Source: Paraspadella gotoi
Lineage: Eukaryota > Chaetognatha
Assembly: GCA_051294375.1 (NCBI GenBank)
Contig: CM119263.1
Span: 30,740,053 to 30,804,052 of the forward strand
Length of the DNA: 64,000 bases
Direction of reading: 5' to 3'
The notes under the pieces were generated by a model, which saw nothing but the letters and a program-made list of their open reading frames with translations, was not told the DNA's origin and did not search any database. A program made the position numbers and the translations under genes. Numbering within the stretch: the first letter of the stretch is position 1; every line of letters begins with the position of its first letter. Positions 1-12,224 of the stretch are shown here, in pieces.

Positions 1-1263
1 ATTTTCCTCTTCCTCTTTCCTCCCTTACTTCTCACGCTGTTACTTTCAGCCCCTACCTTTTTCTGCCACTCATGCACTTTTCTCACATTTTTTCTCTTCT
101 TCATTCTTTCCCTTTCTTTTCCCCTCTTTTTCTTTCCAATTATCCCTCTTATCTCACTTTACAATTGTTTTACTATTTTTCCCCCATTTGCCTTCTTTTT
201 TTTGCCTTTCGCCCTCTCTTTTATTCTCTCCCCTTCTCTTTTTCTTGTTTTCCATTTCGTCTTCCCTCTCATTATGTTTACTTTGAGACAAATCAAAGAA
301 AAGCTTTTATATGTAATATAAGAAAGGAAATTAACGGTAACGGAGGTTTTTATTTCAATTATGGTTGCCTAGCAAATTTAGTAAATCGACAGAAATCTGT
401 CGATTCTGAGAAAAAAGTCCTGGCGCTTTCCATTGGAATAAAATGATGCGGTTTTGTTTTGTTTTATCAACGTCAGTATGTACCTTATCTTTTAAAATTA
501 ATAAATGTGTTGAAAATTTTCTCTTTATCAAAAATAAATGCAAGTCACAAAAAGTCACAAATTAAAAGTTGTATTTAAAAATTATTTGTGGCTAAACAAA
601 AAAAGTTTTTTTGATAATTTTGTAGGTGTTAAAAGCTTATTCAATAGGCTTTATTTTCTGTTAATTTCAACCAATTTTATTTATTTTTGTTTAACAAATT
701 ATGATAAAGACTGAAACTGCAACTTTTTGACTTGTTAACTTTAAAATTAATTCATAGGCAAACTATAAATGATTTAAGCAAATAAATTTACCCAGGGGTA
801 AAAAAGATAAGAAAGAACGGATTTCCAAAGTAAAAAATTTTTCTCAACTTACCTTGGCATTCAAATCAGAAGTCGTAAGTAAAAATGGACAAATATGGAC
901 ATAATTTTTTTTCCTAAAAGTTGCCAAAATGGTACTCTTTTATCATTAGAAACGGATGGAGATGTTTCTAACCAATCCTTCGTTAGGCCAAATTTGTGTT
1001 GTGGTACAAAGTTAATCAACATTGTAAGTAACAACTGAACAATATTGGAAAGAGTCGTTTTTTTCCTAAATGCAACGTTTATACGCGGAACCCTTTACAT
1101 TCTATAGAAATTTGCTCTTCTGTCTGCACCCACTAAATCTTCACTTGCATTGCTTTACACAAAATAGCAAATTTTATGTTTTATTCTTAATAAACCAGAT
1201 GGCTGTACAAACAAAGGAGTATTTTTAAAAACAAAATAGCAATAAAATCTAGTAATAAAATTA
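1..1263. other. AT-rich intergenic or intronic sequence
   Basis: I see no supportable gene here. The open frame at 72-446 is a pyrimidine-rich low-complexity tract. The segment around 1040-1260 is a dispersed repeat. The same text, with the words CTTCTGTCTGCACCCACTA and AATAAACCAGATGGCT, recurs at about 40370-40445 and 41270-41340, where a LINE splits it. Confidence 0.5.
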
Positions 1264-2397
1264 GTAATAAAATAACAAGTTTGAACCTGTCGAACCTGCC
1301 CACAATCATTAGCGGTAATTAATTAATCAATAAATTAATTAATTAATTTGATCCGAAATGTTTGTTTTTGGGTCTTTTCGTCACTGACCATGACAAAAGC
1401 AACGACAACGATGATGGTGACGATGACAATACTGCCGATAATGGTTAACTTGATTGATTGATTGATTAAATAATAGATAAATAAATTGATTGATTGAATA
1501 ATTAATTGATTGATTAATTGACCGACCATACCAGTTGAAAGAATGATGCAAGTTGAAAGAATGATGCAAGTTGAAAGAATGATGAAAGTTGGAAGTTGAA
1601 AAAAAATGATGCAAGTTAAAAAAATTATGCAAGTAAAAAAAGTGATGCAAGTTAAAAAAATTATGCAAGTAAAAAAAATGATGCAAGTTAAAAAATGATG
1701 CAAGTTAAAAAAATTATGCAAGTTAAAAAAATTATGCAAGTTAATAAAAGTATGCTAGTTGAAAAAATTATGCAAGTTGAAAAAACTAAGCAAGTTGAAA
1801 AAATTATGCAAGTGAAAAAAATGGAGCTAGATGAAAAAATGATGCAAGTTGAAAAAAATGATGCAAGTTAAAAAAATTATGCAAGTTAAAAAAATTATGC
1901 AAGTTGAAAAAAATGATGCAAGTTGAAAAAAATGATGCAAGTTGAAAAAAAAGGTGCAAGTTGAAAAAAATGATGCAAGTTGAAAAAATTATGCAAGTGA
2001 AAAAAATGATGCAAGTTGAAAAAACTATGCAGGTTGAAAAAATTATGCAAGTTGAAAAAATTATGCAAGTTGAAAAAATTATTCAAGTGAAAAAAATGAT
2101 GCAAATTTAAAAAATGATGCGAGTTAAAAAAATGATGCAAGTTGAAAAAAGTATGCAAGTTAAAAAAAGTATGCAATTTAAAAAACGATGCAAGTTGAAA
2201 AAAGATGCAAATTGAAAAATTGATGCAAGTTGAAAAAATGATGCGAGTAAAAAAAATGATGCAAATAGAAAAAATAATATTATTTAAAAAAATATTTGTA
2301 CTTTATTATTTTATTTTATTTATTTATTTATGTATTTATTTAGCTGATTACCGCTTAATTATCGTAGGCAGATCCGACATTGTTTGCTCAAACTTGT
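1264..2397. mobile_element. TIR-family element, copy 1
   Basis: The left end begins AACAAGTTTGAA and continues into a TGCCCACAATCATTAGCGGTAATT-like block. The right end, read in reverse, begins AACAAGTTTGAGCAAACAAT and runs into the same block. The pair forms terminal inverted repeats of about 45 bp. The inside is almost wholly satellite and TTAATTAATCAA-type sequence with no transposase. It is a non-autonomous element of a family seen again at 3236-5231, 12917-13917, 15207-18157, 44305-45115 and 61302-62025. Confidence 0.55.
1540..2275. repeat. 14-17 bp minisatellite array
   Basis: Roughly 45 head-to-tail units of the type ATGATGCAAGTTGAAAAA or TTATGCAAGTTAAAAAA. The open frames here (His/Phe/Asn/Leu repeats on the minus strand) come from the repeat and are not genes. 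A related unit, AATTTGGTCAACTTGCAT, forms a second array at 16935-17240. Confidence 0.9.
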
Positions 2398-2779
2398 TAT
2401 TTTTATATTAAATGTAAATACAAGATTCTTTAAACTTCATCACAAGCACAGGGAGTATAATGAGTACAAGGTTTATTTTTAATATGAGATGCTTGGATGC
2501 TTGGAATCTTGTCTTCCACACCAAGGACATTACAAAATAGCAGAAGGGGGGGACAACCCTTTCTGGGTTCTTTGTTTGAGTAGTAGTAGTCGATTTTCAC
2601 TTTCTGACCTTTCTCTCTCTCTCTCTTTCTCTCTCCCCTTATTTAATTGTTGATTGTTATTTTTCTTTTTAGTTTTTACTGTTTACCACTCATGATGGCA
2701 TAGAAATTTATGCCGAAATATTTGGAAAAATAAAACTTTTGTTGGAGCACAGTATTCTCATATTGAAAATAAACCTTGT

Positions 2780-3020
2780 ACTAAATGCAAGATGTATTAA
2801 TTAATCAAATAATTAATCAGTTAATTAATCAATAATTAATCAGTCAATTAATCAATCAATAAATTATTTATCTATTAATTAATTATACAATCATCAATTT
2901 ATTTATCAATTAATTAATTATTTAATTAATCAATCAATCAAGTCAATCGTTATTAGCATTATTGTCGTCGTCGCCATCATCATCGTCATTGCTTTTGTCG
3001 TTAATTAATTTATTAATTAA
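2780..3020. repeat. TTAATTAATCAA simple-sequence tract
   Basis: A degenerate run of TTAATTAAT, AATCAATC and similar words. Tracts of the same type accompany other copies of the TIR family (15236-15300, 44340-44600, 61302-61380). Nothing coding is visible. Confidence 0.7.
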
Positions 3021-3149
3021 CTACCGCTATTGATCGTGTGAGTGGAAATGAGTTTAAATGGAATTTACTTGAAGCATTTTTACTTATATTTACTCATAAT
3101 TATTTAGAGATGAAACGAAAAATTCGTTGTAATAGCAATTTTATTTTTA

Positions 3150-3200
3150 TTAATGTACATGTTTCGACTCTTAGTTTTTGCGAGTCTTCATCAGCATTTA
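3150..3200 (-). ncRNA. Hammerhead-ribozyme-like motif
   Basis: The minus strand reads CTGATGA (3194-3188), then a stem with GACTC/GAGTC arms, then GAAACATGTA. That is the order of a type I hammerhead: CUGANGA, helix II, GAAA, very short helix III, cleavage triplet GUA. AATG before the core can pair with CATT after the triplet, giving a short stem I. Penelope-like retroelements are known to carry such minimal ribozymes. Only the terminal module is visible here. Confidence 0.6.
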
Positions 3201-3772
3201 CTCATAATTATTATATTTATTGAAATTTGGATAGAATAAGTTTGAGCAAACAATGTCGGATCTGCCCACGATCATTATCGGTAATTAATAATTAAATTAT
3301 TCAAGTTATTTAATTAATGAATAAAATAAAAGTGTGCGATCATAGTAAGTTAAAAATTTAGATATGGTTTCTCATCTTGAAATTTAAATTTGGATTCAAG
3401 TATTTTTTGTTTGAATTTCCACTTCATTATGATTTACTGCAATATGCAAATGAGATTATAGTATATATATATATCCAAATTATTAAATAGAAATGCTTTA
3501 ATCTAATTTACATATTGCAGTAAATAATATTGAAGATTAAATTCATAAACAAATCTTTGAATCAATAAAAAACATATGAAAAGACCTTTTTAATGAGAAG
3601 CTATATCTTAATTTTAATACAAATAAAAATAAAATCTTTTACAAGCTATGATTGGAAAAAATTGTAAAAATTTCCAATTGTAAACAATTGTAACATTTTT
3701 TTCCTTTCTTTTATTTCTTTAAATATATATATATATATATATATAAAGACACTAACGTTTAAAAGACTGGAA

Positions 3773-4853
3773 AACAAGTAAAACTAAACTACATATTGAA
3801 ATTCAATAAAAACAAAAGACATAACGTTTAAAATCATTAATAAATGTTATGAACTAATTCATAAGAAACTATTAAAAATAACATTCAAGAACGTTCAAGG
3901 ATCAAATGTAAAAATCATAAAAATAGGAATTTTTTTTTTTTAATACCAAAATAGGAATTTTTTTAATTTTTTATTAATACCAAAAACAGTATTGACAAAA
4001 TCAAAAACAGTATCAGTGTAAAAAACTAGAAAGCAGTAAACAAGTAAAACTAAACTATTAAATTCAACAGAAACAAAAGACACTAACGTTTAAATTGACT
4101 CATAAATAAAATGTTATGAATTCATAAGAAAAATCTATATATATATAGATAAAAACTAAACTACATATTGAAATTCAATAAAAACAAAAGACACTAACGT
4201 TTAAAATCATTAATAAATGTTATGAACTAATTCATAAGAAACTATTAAAAATAACGTTCAAGAACGTTCAAGGATCAATGTAAAAATCATAAAAATAGGA
4301 ATTTTTTTTTAATACCAAAATAGGAATTTTTTTTTTTTTTATTATACCAAAAACAGTATTGACAAAATCAAAACAGTATCAGTGTAAAAAACTAGAAAGC
4401 AGTAAACAAGTAAAACTAAACTATTAAAATTCAACAGAAACAAAAGACACTAACGTTTAAATTGACTCATAAATAAAATGTTATGAATTCATAAGAAAAA
4501 TCTATATATATATAGATAAAAACTAAACTACATATTGAAATTCAATAAAAACAAAAGACACTAACTTTAAAATCATTAATAAATGTTATGAACTAATTCA
4601 TAAGAAACTATTAAAAATAACGTTCAAGAACGTTCAAGGATCAAATGTAAAAATCATAAAAATAGGAATTTTTTTTTTAATACCAAAATAGGAATTTTTT
4701 TTATTTTTTTATTAATACCAAAAACAGTATTGACAAAATCAAAAACAGTATCAGTGTAAAAAACTATGAATTCATAACATTTTATTTATGAGTCAATTTA
4801 AACGTTAGTGTCTTTTGTTTCTGTTGAATTTTAATAGTTTAGTTTTACTTGTA
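3773..4853. repeat. Tandem repeat, period about 370 bp, three copies
   Basis: The word AAACTAAACTACATATTG starts at 3781, 4153 and 4520, giving periods of 372 and 367 bp. Each unit contains CACTAACGTTTAAA, a poly-T run after ATAGGAA, and ATCTATATATATATAGAT. The array ends at about 4765 with an inverted piece (4765-4853) of the unit's own sequence, so a foldback follows the direct repeats. Confidence 0.85.
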
Positions 4854-4985
4854 GCACCCCGTCCCTCTGCCAGACGACCACCAGGCTAGAACCCCGGACC
4901 TTTGGGTTGGGAGGTGAATGACTTGCCTCCGGCACCAATGGCCGCTGATGAACGGTTGGTGGATTTTAGTCCACATACCAGTTGA
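4853..4985 (-). repeat. tRNA-like SINE fragment (type B)
   Basis: On the minus strand this reads a tRNA-like head with a B-box-like GGGTTCTAGCC preceded by ATTGGTGCCGGAGGCAAGTC. Fuller copies lie at 26360-26575 (-) and 39645-39850 (+). The tail found in those copies is missing here. Confidence 0.6.
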
Positions 4986-5231
4986 TTTAATCATGCAAGT
5001 TGATTAAATTATGAAAGTTGACCAAATTATGCAAGTTGGTATTGGCACAGCTACTGGTAATGATTGATAGATCAATTGATTCATAGATTTGTTCATAGAT
5101 TTATTAAGAAGTCTGTTATAATTTGTTATAATCACAAATTGAGAGTCAAAAAAATTACCATGATTTATCATCGGATTAGCTTATTACCGCTTAATTATCG
5201 TAGGCAGATCCGACATTGTTTGCTCAAACTT

Positions 5232-5985
5232 GTTTTTGCCTAATAATATAAGTGAATGCAGACCGACGAACCGAGATAAGCTGATAAGCAGATCCGACTA
5301 AAAAATTTAGCAATAAAAAAAGTACATCCACCAGAGGTTTTAATATTTTTTTTGAAACAAAAGAACATTCCTACTAAAAGAAGGAAGCTTTTTGTAAGAC
5401 AAAGGAGCATTTATAATAAATTGTAGCTGTACCAACTAGATCTTTACTTGCACCTGCTCGTCAAAAAAAAACAATTATTTCTATAAATTTTTATCATCTT
5501 AAATCTTTTAAAAATTATTTTTTGGATATTTTTTAACAATTTTTTTTCTATTTTATTCTATTTTTTATTCTATATTTTGATAAAAGCATTTTAATCATAT
5601 AACATACTTCAAAACAAAAATAATATTGATTTGATTTATAAAATATTATTGCAAGTACCAAAATGATATTAGTGCCACAGTAACAATTCAGTTTAAGCCC
5701 TTTAAAGTGATTTACATGTATTGGCGCAGCAACTTGTTTTACTTTCGTCAACCGGGGTTTTGGCGTCTTTTGCAAAATTACTTAAAAATATTTTTTAAAA
5801 GATAATAAAAATTATTATCTCATTGCTCTAATACCCTCTAATGCCCTTTTGACCATAACCACCCCTTACCCTAAACCACCCTTATCCCTAACCCTTAACC
5901 CTTAACCCGGGTCGGCGAAAATAAAATTAAACCAATAATTTTTAGAAAACGACTGCATGCGGTCACTTGTTTTAAATGCTTACGA
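5232..5985. repeat. Dispersed AT-rich repeat, copy also at 41280-41830
   Basis: The block containing TTTTAATCATATAACATACTTC, AGTGCCACAGTAACA and GTGATTTACATGTATT recurs nearly unchanged at 41640-41790. The 75-codon minus frame at 5548-5775 lies in this repeat and has no family resemblance. From about 5865 a (CCCTAA)-like tract begins. Confidence 0.6.
5865..5912 (-). repeat. Degenerate telomere-like (CCCTAA) tract
   Basis: Runs of CCCTAA, CCCTTAT and CCCTTAACC. The opposite orientation appears at 8572-8668. The tract is interstitial and too degenerate to be a chromosome end. Confidence 0.5.
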
Positions 5986-6221
5986 CCAAATCATCCCGCA
6001 TGCCATGTTTTACGGCTCTTGGAATTGCCCATATTCTTGTGGTAAGAATTTAATGAAAAAAGGCATTGATGGCTTAAGTTGTAATCATGGCTTAAAACCA
6101 GGTCCCAAATTACCCTATTATTGATGTACTGCATTGATACACCTGAAGGACCCGCATTGTTTATGGATTTCTGGACGCAAGAAGAACTTAACGATTTTTT
6201 TAAGGTATTGTATTCGAATGC

Positions 6222-7200
6222 TTGGTAGAGCGTTGAAAAATAACAAAATAACAAATCAAGTGAGGTACATAGCTATTTTAGTATAATGTAGTCTGTAGAA
6301 TTCGATGGTGATGACCATTTTTTTGTATAATTTTATCTTTCTTGTCGGAAATGACGGTTTTTAATGTATATAAAATTGTTAGAAAATAGCAAAACCATTA
6401 TAAGTTATGATAAATCATATTATTAAAATTTTATAAAATTTATATGAGCTTTTGAAATATAAAAATAAAGACTTATAAAAATATTTTGGTAAGTTTATTT
6501 CTAAATTTTATGTTTTATAAAAAGCGAGTTAACTATATTTATTAATAATTATGAGTAAAAATTGGGCTAAAGTTAAAAAATAATAATTTCAAAATTTTTT
6601 TCATGGATTTGCATTCTTTGCAAAAAGTTGATATAAAAAAATATAATTTTTATATCAAAATTATGTCATTAAGTTGGTCAAAATTCAGAAAAACTATAAT
6701 TTTAAGCCAAAAATTGAAAAATTAAACAAAAATAATAAATTTTAATATTTTTAACCTACTTAATGAAAGAATGTTTTTAAATGGATTATACTTTCTTATA
6801 TCAACTTTTTGTAAGGAATTCAAATCCGGTTTTAAAATTGTAAAATTTTTATTTTTTTACTTTAGCTTATTTTTTATTATTATTTATTAATAAATATAGC
6901 TCACAAACTATTAATAAAATATAAAATTTGTAAATAAACTTACCAAAATATTTATATTGGTCTTTATTTTCATATTATGTAAGTTAAATATGGCTTTTAT
7001 AAAATCTTAATAATTTGAGTTTCTTATACTTTACAATGTTTGCTCCATATATGCTGCAAAAATCGCCATTTCCGACAAAGAAGATGAGACTATACAAAAA
7101 AATGGTTATCATCATCGAATTCTACAGACTTTATTACACTAAAATAACTATTTACCTCACTTGATTTGTTATATTTCGTTATTTTTCAACGCCCTAATGC
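6222..7200. mobile_element. Long palindromic foldback element, copy 1
   Basis: The two halves are reverse complements around a centre near 6712. For example, 6250-6330 matches the inverse of 7092-7171 through CACTTGATTTGTT, ATTCTACAGACT and TATACAAAAAAATGG. Arms are about 480 bp with scattered mismatches. No transposase is visible, so it is a foldback or MITE-like element. The central motifs (TAATGAAAGAATG..., TATCAACTTTTTG) are shared with 10545-11075. Confidence 0.75.
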
Positions 7201-8571
7201 TTGGGCAGAGTTGCCTTTACTGGTCAGTGGTCACTTATGACCACGGGCTTGAGAAATCCTTTTTAACAGTAATATCGACACAATTTTGCTTTTTCTTGTT
7301 GTTATTCTTAATAGATTGTACCAGCACCAAATGGAACTTTATATTGGAATGGAAATCTAAATCCGGACGTTATAAAGCCAAAATTTATTGCAAAGACCCT
7401 TAATATTCCAAACAGAGTTTACTATCATGTGAGAAAACAAGGTCGCGACTGACCATACGCCATGGGCTAATTTGCTGCAAGGAGATCCACGGTTATCGAC
7501 CTCAAAAGAATTGAGTGGCCTCCCTTAATTAAAAATTCAAAGTGTTCAGCCCCCCAGGAGTAAGGCAAAGTTGGTAAGGTCCAGACGAATATCTGTAACT
7601 TTCTTGCTCTTTTTTGTCGGCAAATTAAGAGAAATATTGCCTTTCGGATTGTCATCTATTTCTCCCGATCATTTGGGATTCGACGTTTGAAAAGGACTCC
7701 TCAGACTAATTAAACGTTTGGACGTCTTCCATGCTTTTCATACCCCGTGAGCCAAATCCGATGATACGAAAGAAACCACTGCCTACTTTACTGAGTTGAG
7801 ATACTTAAGTTTAAATGATAAATAACTACTTGATGTTTTTTTTTGGGTATACATTCTATTTTAATCAATTATCATTAACAACTTAAAATCTATTTTTTCA
7901 CAAAGATGGTAAAATCGCCAAATTGTCAGCGAATCGTATTTGTTAAAGATCGAGTGCAATGAACAATTTTGTATTAAGCTTGATCCTCATCCTCCTCTTC
8001 CCATCCCTCTCCCGAGGAGCCGTCCCTTTTTAGTCGTCTTCGCGGGCCACGAGTTCTACTAACTTTTAACTAGTTTTTAAGGCAGTGTTACAGATATATA
8101 TTGGTTTTTTTTTTTTGCCCACTATTAAGTCCATAAACCTTTTGGTTTCTGAGAGAGTGATGCTCCAGCCTTTATTCGAATAATTCTAGCTGGCTAAGAC
8201 TGCTTTTTTGTGCCAAAAGATTATTGGCAAGACGAAGATGTCTATTCACTGCCTATAATTAGCTTGTCCTATATTGAGAAACAAAGAGAGAGGAGTGCTT
8301 ATGGTAAGACTAAAAATTGGTAGTTTAAGCTCGATAAAGTGACCAGTGAATCACAGCATCCGCTGCATAAAAGTTTTTTACCTTAATTTTTCAAGAAAGA
8401 TCTGTTTGAGAAGAGGGGATATTCCGGCAAAATGCTCTTCGATGCCCCTTGCCGTCTGACGGAGCAGCGAATCTCTCTCTCTCTCTCTCTGGGTGGATGA
8501 CTCAGAATCAGGATCGGGATCGATAAAAACGACGATAATTTGAACTATGGATTAATTGTTTTGGGTTTCGG
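7201..8571. other. No gene recognised
   Basis: Short open frames at 7161-7403 (+) and 7467-7655 (-) show no recognisable domain. A (CT)n run lies at 8470-8490. I see nothing else I can support. Confidence 0.4.
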
Positions 8572-8668
8572 TTAGGGATAAGGTTAATTTAGGGGATAGA
8601 TATTAGGGTTAGAGATTAGGGTTAGGGATATAGGTTAGGGATTTAGGTTAGGGACTAGGGTTGTCTTT
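8572..8668 (+). repeat. Degenerate telomere-like (TTAGGG) tract
   Basis: Repeated GGTTAGGG, TTAGGGTTAG and TTTAGGTTAGGGA words over about 100 bp. A third, more decayed tract of the same look lies at 28690-28815. Confidence 0.55.
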
Positions 8669-10544
8669 CCCTACGCGACTTTTACAACAAAAAAATTCTA
8701 GCTTGCTGGGTGACTCATTGGTCAGGATCGAGATCGACAATAACGACAACTATAATTTAAACGATGGAGGAAGCAGTTGCGACGGTGAGAGCGACGACAA
8801 AAGGAGTGATGCATAAAGCGACGATGGAAGCAGCAAAAAGATAAGTTTTGTGCACGTTTTTGTCTGCTGCTTCAGGAGCCGCAGCAAGGGAGCATCGATG
8901 TAAAAAAGTGCCGATATTCCTTAGCTATCCTGAGGTTCCAACATGTTGGCTGATTTAGAACTAGAAAGGTTTGTAAGCAGAAACTGAAGTTGTTATGAGC
9001 ATTCGACTTTTGTAATGATAAAAAATTAGAGCTGCTTTTAGACAAGGTTTTTTCTCGCGATGCCAAGTTTTTTGTACTGGTTTTGTTAGCATTTTGAGAA
9101 TGTTTTAAAGCGTTTTTAAGCAATGTTTTTAACTTTTTAAAAACTTCAATGAATTTTCTTTCAATTGGTGTTATAAATTTTTCTTATTGGCATATAGTTG
9201 AGGATGAGAAAATTGAGCATCGTTACTAAACTATTTAGTATTTTTAAATTAATTTGGTATCGATTGATAGGAAATGCAAAATTTCATCAAAATCGGATAA
9301 TCCGTTCAAAAGTTATGGCAAAAAAACGATCGCGAAAATCGCGCTTCAAATCAAAATCGTCATTTCACAATGGTCACTTTACAATGATCACTTCACAATC
9401 TGAATTGACAACGTCAGAAAAATTTGTATGGGAGAGGTAAAAAAACAAATTAACAGGAATTTTCTAACAAATAAAATATCGGTCATAACAAACAGATACA
9501 ATTATTTCTTTGAGGTCGGCACCCATGGATCTTTTTTATTAGGTACCCCTTATACTTTATAATATTGGTTTCACTATATAGGCAAGTAAAAATTAAATCC
9601 GCCCATCTGTCCGGCGTGGAGTCCTCTACAAAATACTCATTACTGTATATAAACTGTTATTATAAAACCTCTTTGCCCACCTTGATCATTAGAGTGGAAC
9701 TCTACTTTTAATACAGTAATTTTTTTAAAACGCCTTTTTTTATTTTCAATTCCCTATGTTTTTTCGGCAGATAAAAAATAAAAATTTTGGCGAACACTTT
9801 CGATCCCTATATTCAGGGAGGTCTAGCTCTAAAGGGATTAACTTCTAGTGCTTAGAGCACAAAAATGGTTTATGAAAGAAGAAAAGCGAGATTATATTTA
9901 AAAACTAAGCTAATTTCTCTTTCGATCAATAACAAAAATGTTTGAAAAACAAGGAACGGTTATTACAAGGTGTTGCACCGCATTACTTTATTTTATCATG
10001 TCATTTATTTCTTATAGTGTTCTTCAAAAACAAAAGGCGGCGCCAGTAATCACTTAGATTTTATTTTTAACAAATCAGCAACAAACTATAGGCAAGTTAT
10101 AAACGTTTTTATCATAAGTGGGACAGACCAATGGACAGACATACCGACGGACCGACAGACCAAAGGACCAAAAAGTTACTTATAGAGTTGCTCCGCGAGT
10201 ACTCTTGGCGCAACTAAAAATCAAAGAGCAACTTCTGTAATGGATGCTTTTTGCATGTCATATATTTTTGCGCCGTTCCTTTACAAAATTTGGTAAAATG
10301 TTTGCGAAAATCAGGATGAAGCATGACTCCTGACTCTTGACCGCGTGGTTTTTCTGACTGCAATCCTCCTGATTAATGAAAATGTATGACAGAGTAGCGG
10401 AATGTAGTAATGTAGTAGTATAGCAGAATTCCCAATGGGCAAGATTGCAAAAACATGCGCCGCCTTCTCTGGACACTTGGAGAAGTTCAAGGTTGCTGAA
10501 AAATAAGGCGTAGTGAAAGTTACATACGAAAATTCTAAAAGTCA
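8669..10544. other. No gene recognised
   Basis: The plus frame at 9198-9440 lies in a stretch (AATTTCATCAAAATCGG, AAAAGTTATGGCAAAAAAACG) of a kind often dispersed in arthropod genomes, so I treat it as repeat. A GACAGAC-rich block at 10120-10180 resembles the satellite at 17800. Confidence 0.35.
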
Positions 10545-11075
10545 ATTATGAACAACATACCATCAGTGAACATTAATTTGTAAAAATAAATAATTTTATG
10601 TTTTTTTAATTTTTGCAGTAGGCTATATTTATATATAGTACTATCCTTATAAAATCGAAAAATTTTAAAATATGCTTTTCTTAATTTTGATTACAGATTT
10701 GAATTCCTCATCAAGAGTTGATAAAAGTAAATATAAATCATTTTAAAAAATTCTTTCATTAAGTGGGTTAAAAATTTAAAAAACTATATTTAGTATATAA
10801 AAAGTTAATTTTCAGCTTAAAATATAGTTTTTTTTAAATTTTTGACGCACTTAATGAAGGAATTTTTCAAAAAGAGTTATATTTCTTTTTATCAACTTTT
10901 TATGACAAATCCAAATCTGCAAAAAAATCTTAGAAAAAACTGTTTTGAAATTTCAACATTTATTGGTTTAGTACTAGTATAAATATGGCCTACTGCATAA
11001 ATTGTAAAATTTATTATAAATTCTTTTATCACATAAATGTTCATTAGTATAATATTGTTCGTTCCTCACTTTTAG
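10545..11075. mobile_element. Long palindromic foldback element, copy 2
   Basis: Arms converge on a centre near 10805. Left-arm words (AGTAGGCTATATTTATA, TCATCAAGAGTTGATAAAA, CTTTCATTAAGTG) reappear inverted on the right (ATAAATATGGCCTACTG, TTTTATCAACTTTTTATG, CACTTAATGAAGG). It is the same family as 6222-7200, with shorter, more diverged arms. Confidence 0.65.
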
Positions 11076-11394
11076 AATTTTAATTAAAGTTAAATTTAAA
11101 AATTTTACTACGCCTTACTGAAGAATTATTTTAATAGATTGTGTTATCATCACAATTTTTTATACATGTTATGGCAACAGCCGGGTTGCCTCTGAAGCCC
11201 ATTGGGATGGTGCATCTCACTGTTGGCTTCCGACCCTCAGTGGTGCCACCTGCCACTAGCGCCACCTGCCACTGGCGCGGTTACCAGAGGACGGTCTCGC
11301 TTTGCCAAAGCAGAGGGAATTCGTTAGGACTGTAAATGGACCATAAAGCTGGGATGGTGCGTTCCCCCTCTGAGTCAATGGGATTGGCTGAACG

Positions 11395-11580
11395 ATGGTG
11401 GATGTGAGGCGGTTTGAATATACCGACACAAGGTACCAATTTTCATATTACTCTTTTATTTATCCGTCTAAACGATTTTTTAATTCAGTCCCAAAAGAGC
11501 TGGACCTCCCTGTATTATTCATAATATTCATATTCAGTCAAACATTTTATCATTTAGCAGGAAAAATAAAAAAATTATAA
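11395..11580 (+). pseudogene. Possible non-LTR retrotransposon C-terminal scrap
   Basis: The frame contains SFIYPSKRFFNSVPKELDLP. This resembles the (S/R)ffP...r.WNsLP-eL tail that closes many LINE ORF2 proteins. It is only about 60 codons, with no reverse transcriptase core in reach. A weak similarity judged by eye. Confidence 0.3.
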
Positions 11581-11957
11581 AACAGGAAATTTGTTTATTA
11601 CAGATCTGTTTAAAAAAAAAGTTTAATAGTAATGATAAAAGCATTTTATTTCATTATTTGAAGGAAAATAATACTTTTGAGGACTCAGTTAATACGTTGT
11701 CAGACCACTATTTTCTTCCAGCACCACCTCCCTGCAATGAGGGAGAGAGTTGTAGGGACTGCACAAATATGAAAGGTTCAGCTCCCCAAATTCATTTTAA
11801 AATTTTTTTAGATTTTGTTGACTGTTATGGCGTTATACTGCAAAATATCCCTTTTCATCCTTGACCAAACATTTTTGATGAAGTTGCAGTCAGGTAAGTT
11901 TTCGGATCAACTTTGAGCACCTCGATCCCATTTTCCTCATGACATTTTTAAGTGGTT

Positions 11958-12032
11958 TTAGCTTTAGCTCAGTCGGTAGAGCTCAGGACTCTTAATCCTT
12001 GGGTCGTGGGTTCGAGCCCCACATTGGGCGCC
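11958..12032 (+). repeat. tRNA-Lys(CTT)-like sequence, degenerate
   Basis: From the D arm to the 3' end it matches animal tRNA-Lys closely: TAGCTCAGTCGGTAGAGC, CTCTTAA anticodon loop, GTGGGTTCGAGCCCCAC T arm, ATTGGGC 3' acceptor strand. The 5' acceptor strand (TTAGCTT) cannot pair with ATTGGGC. I therefore call it a tRNA pseudogene or SINE head. It still carries good A and B boxes. Confidence 0.65.
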
Positions 12033-12224
12033 ACTCTGAAAAGGTATCCTAACCGGAAGTAAAGTCACGAGAATGCGGGAAAATATATATTGACGGCAGG
12101 AAAATCTATACGGCGACAATCATGAGGGTAAAAAAGGGAGAGAAACGAGTAGAAGAAAAGAGAAAGGTGAACTGAATCTCGTAAACGCGGCCCCGAATCC
12201 CTGGGAGGAGGATGAAGAGGAGGT

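Larger units (their letters stand above)
3236..5231. mobile_element. TIR-family element, copy 2
   Basis: The left end (3236-3290) reads AAGTTTGAGCAAACAATGTC, then GGATCTGCCCACGATCATTA. The right end (about 5185-5231) is its inverse, ending CATTGTTTGCTCAAACTTG. The interior contains a 370-bp tandem array, a SINE fragment and AT-rich filler. No transposase is visible. Confidence 0.5.

Noticed and set aside
1335-2176. Long minus-strand frames rich in His, Phe, Asn and Leu
   Set aside because: They translate a 14-17 bp minisatellite; several frames are open at once and no start or splice context exists.
1540-2275. CRISPR-like array
   Set aside because: Contiguous 14-17 bp units with no spacers, in a eukaryotic genome.
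11958-12032. Functional tRNA-Lys gene
   Set aside because: The 5' acceptor strand does not pair with the 3' strand and the anticodon stem has a mismatch, so I list it as a degenerate tRNA-like repeat.
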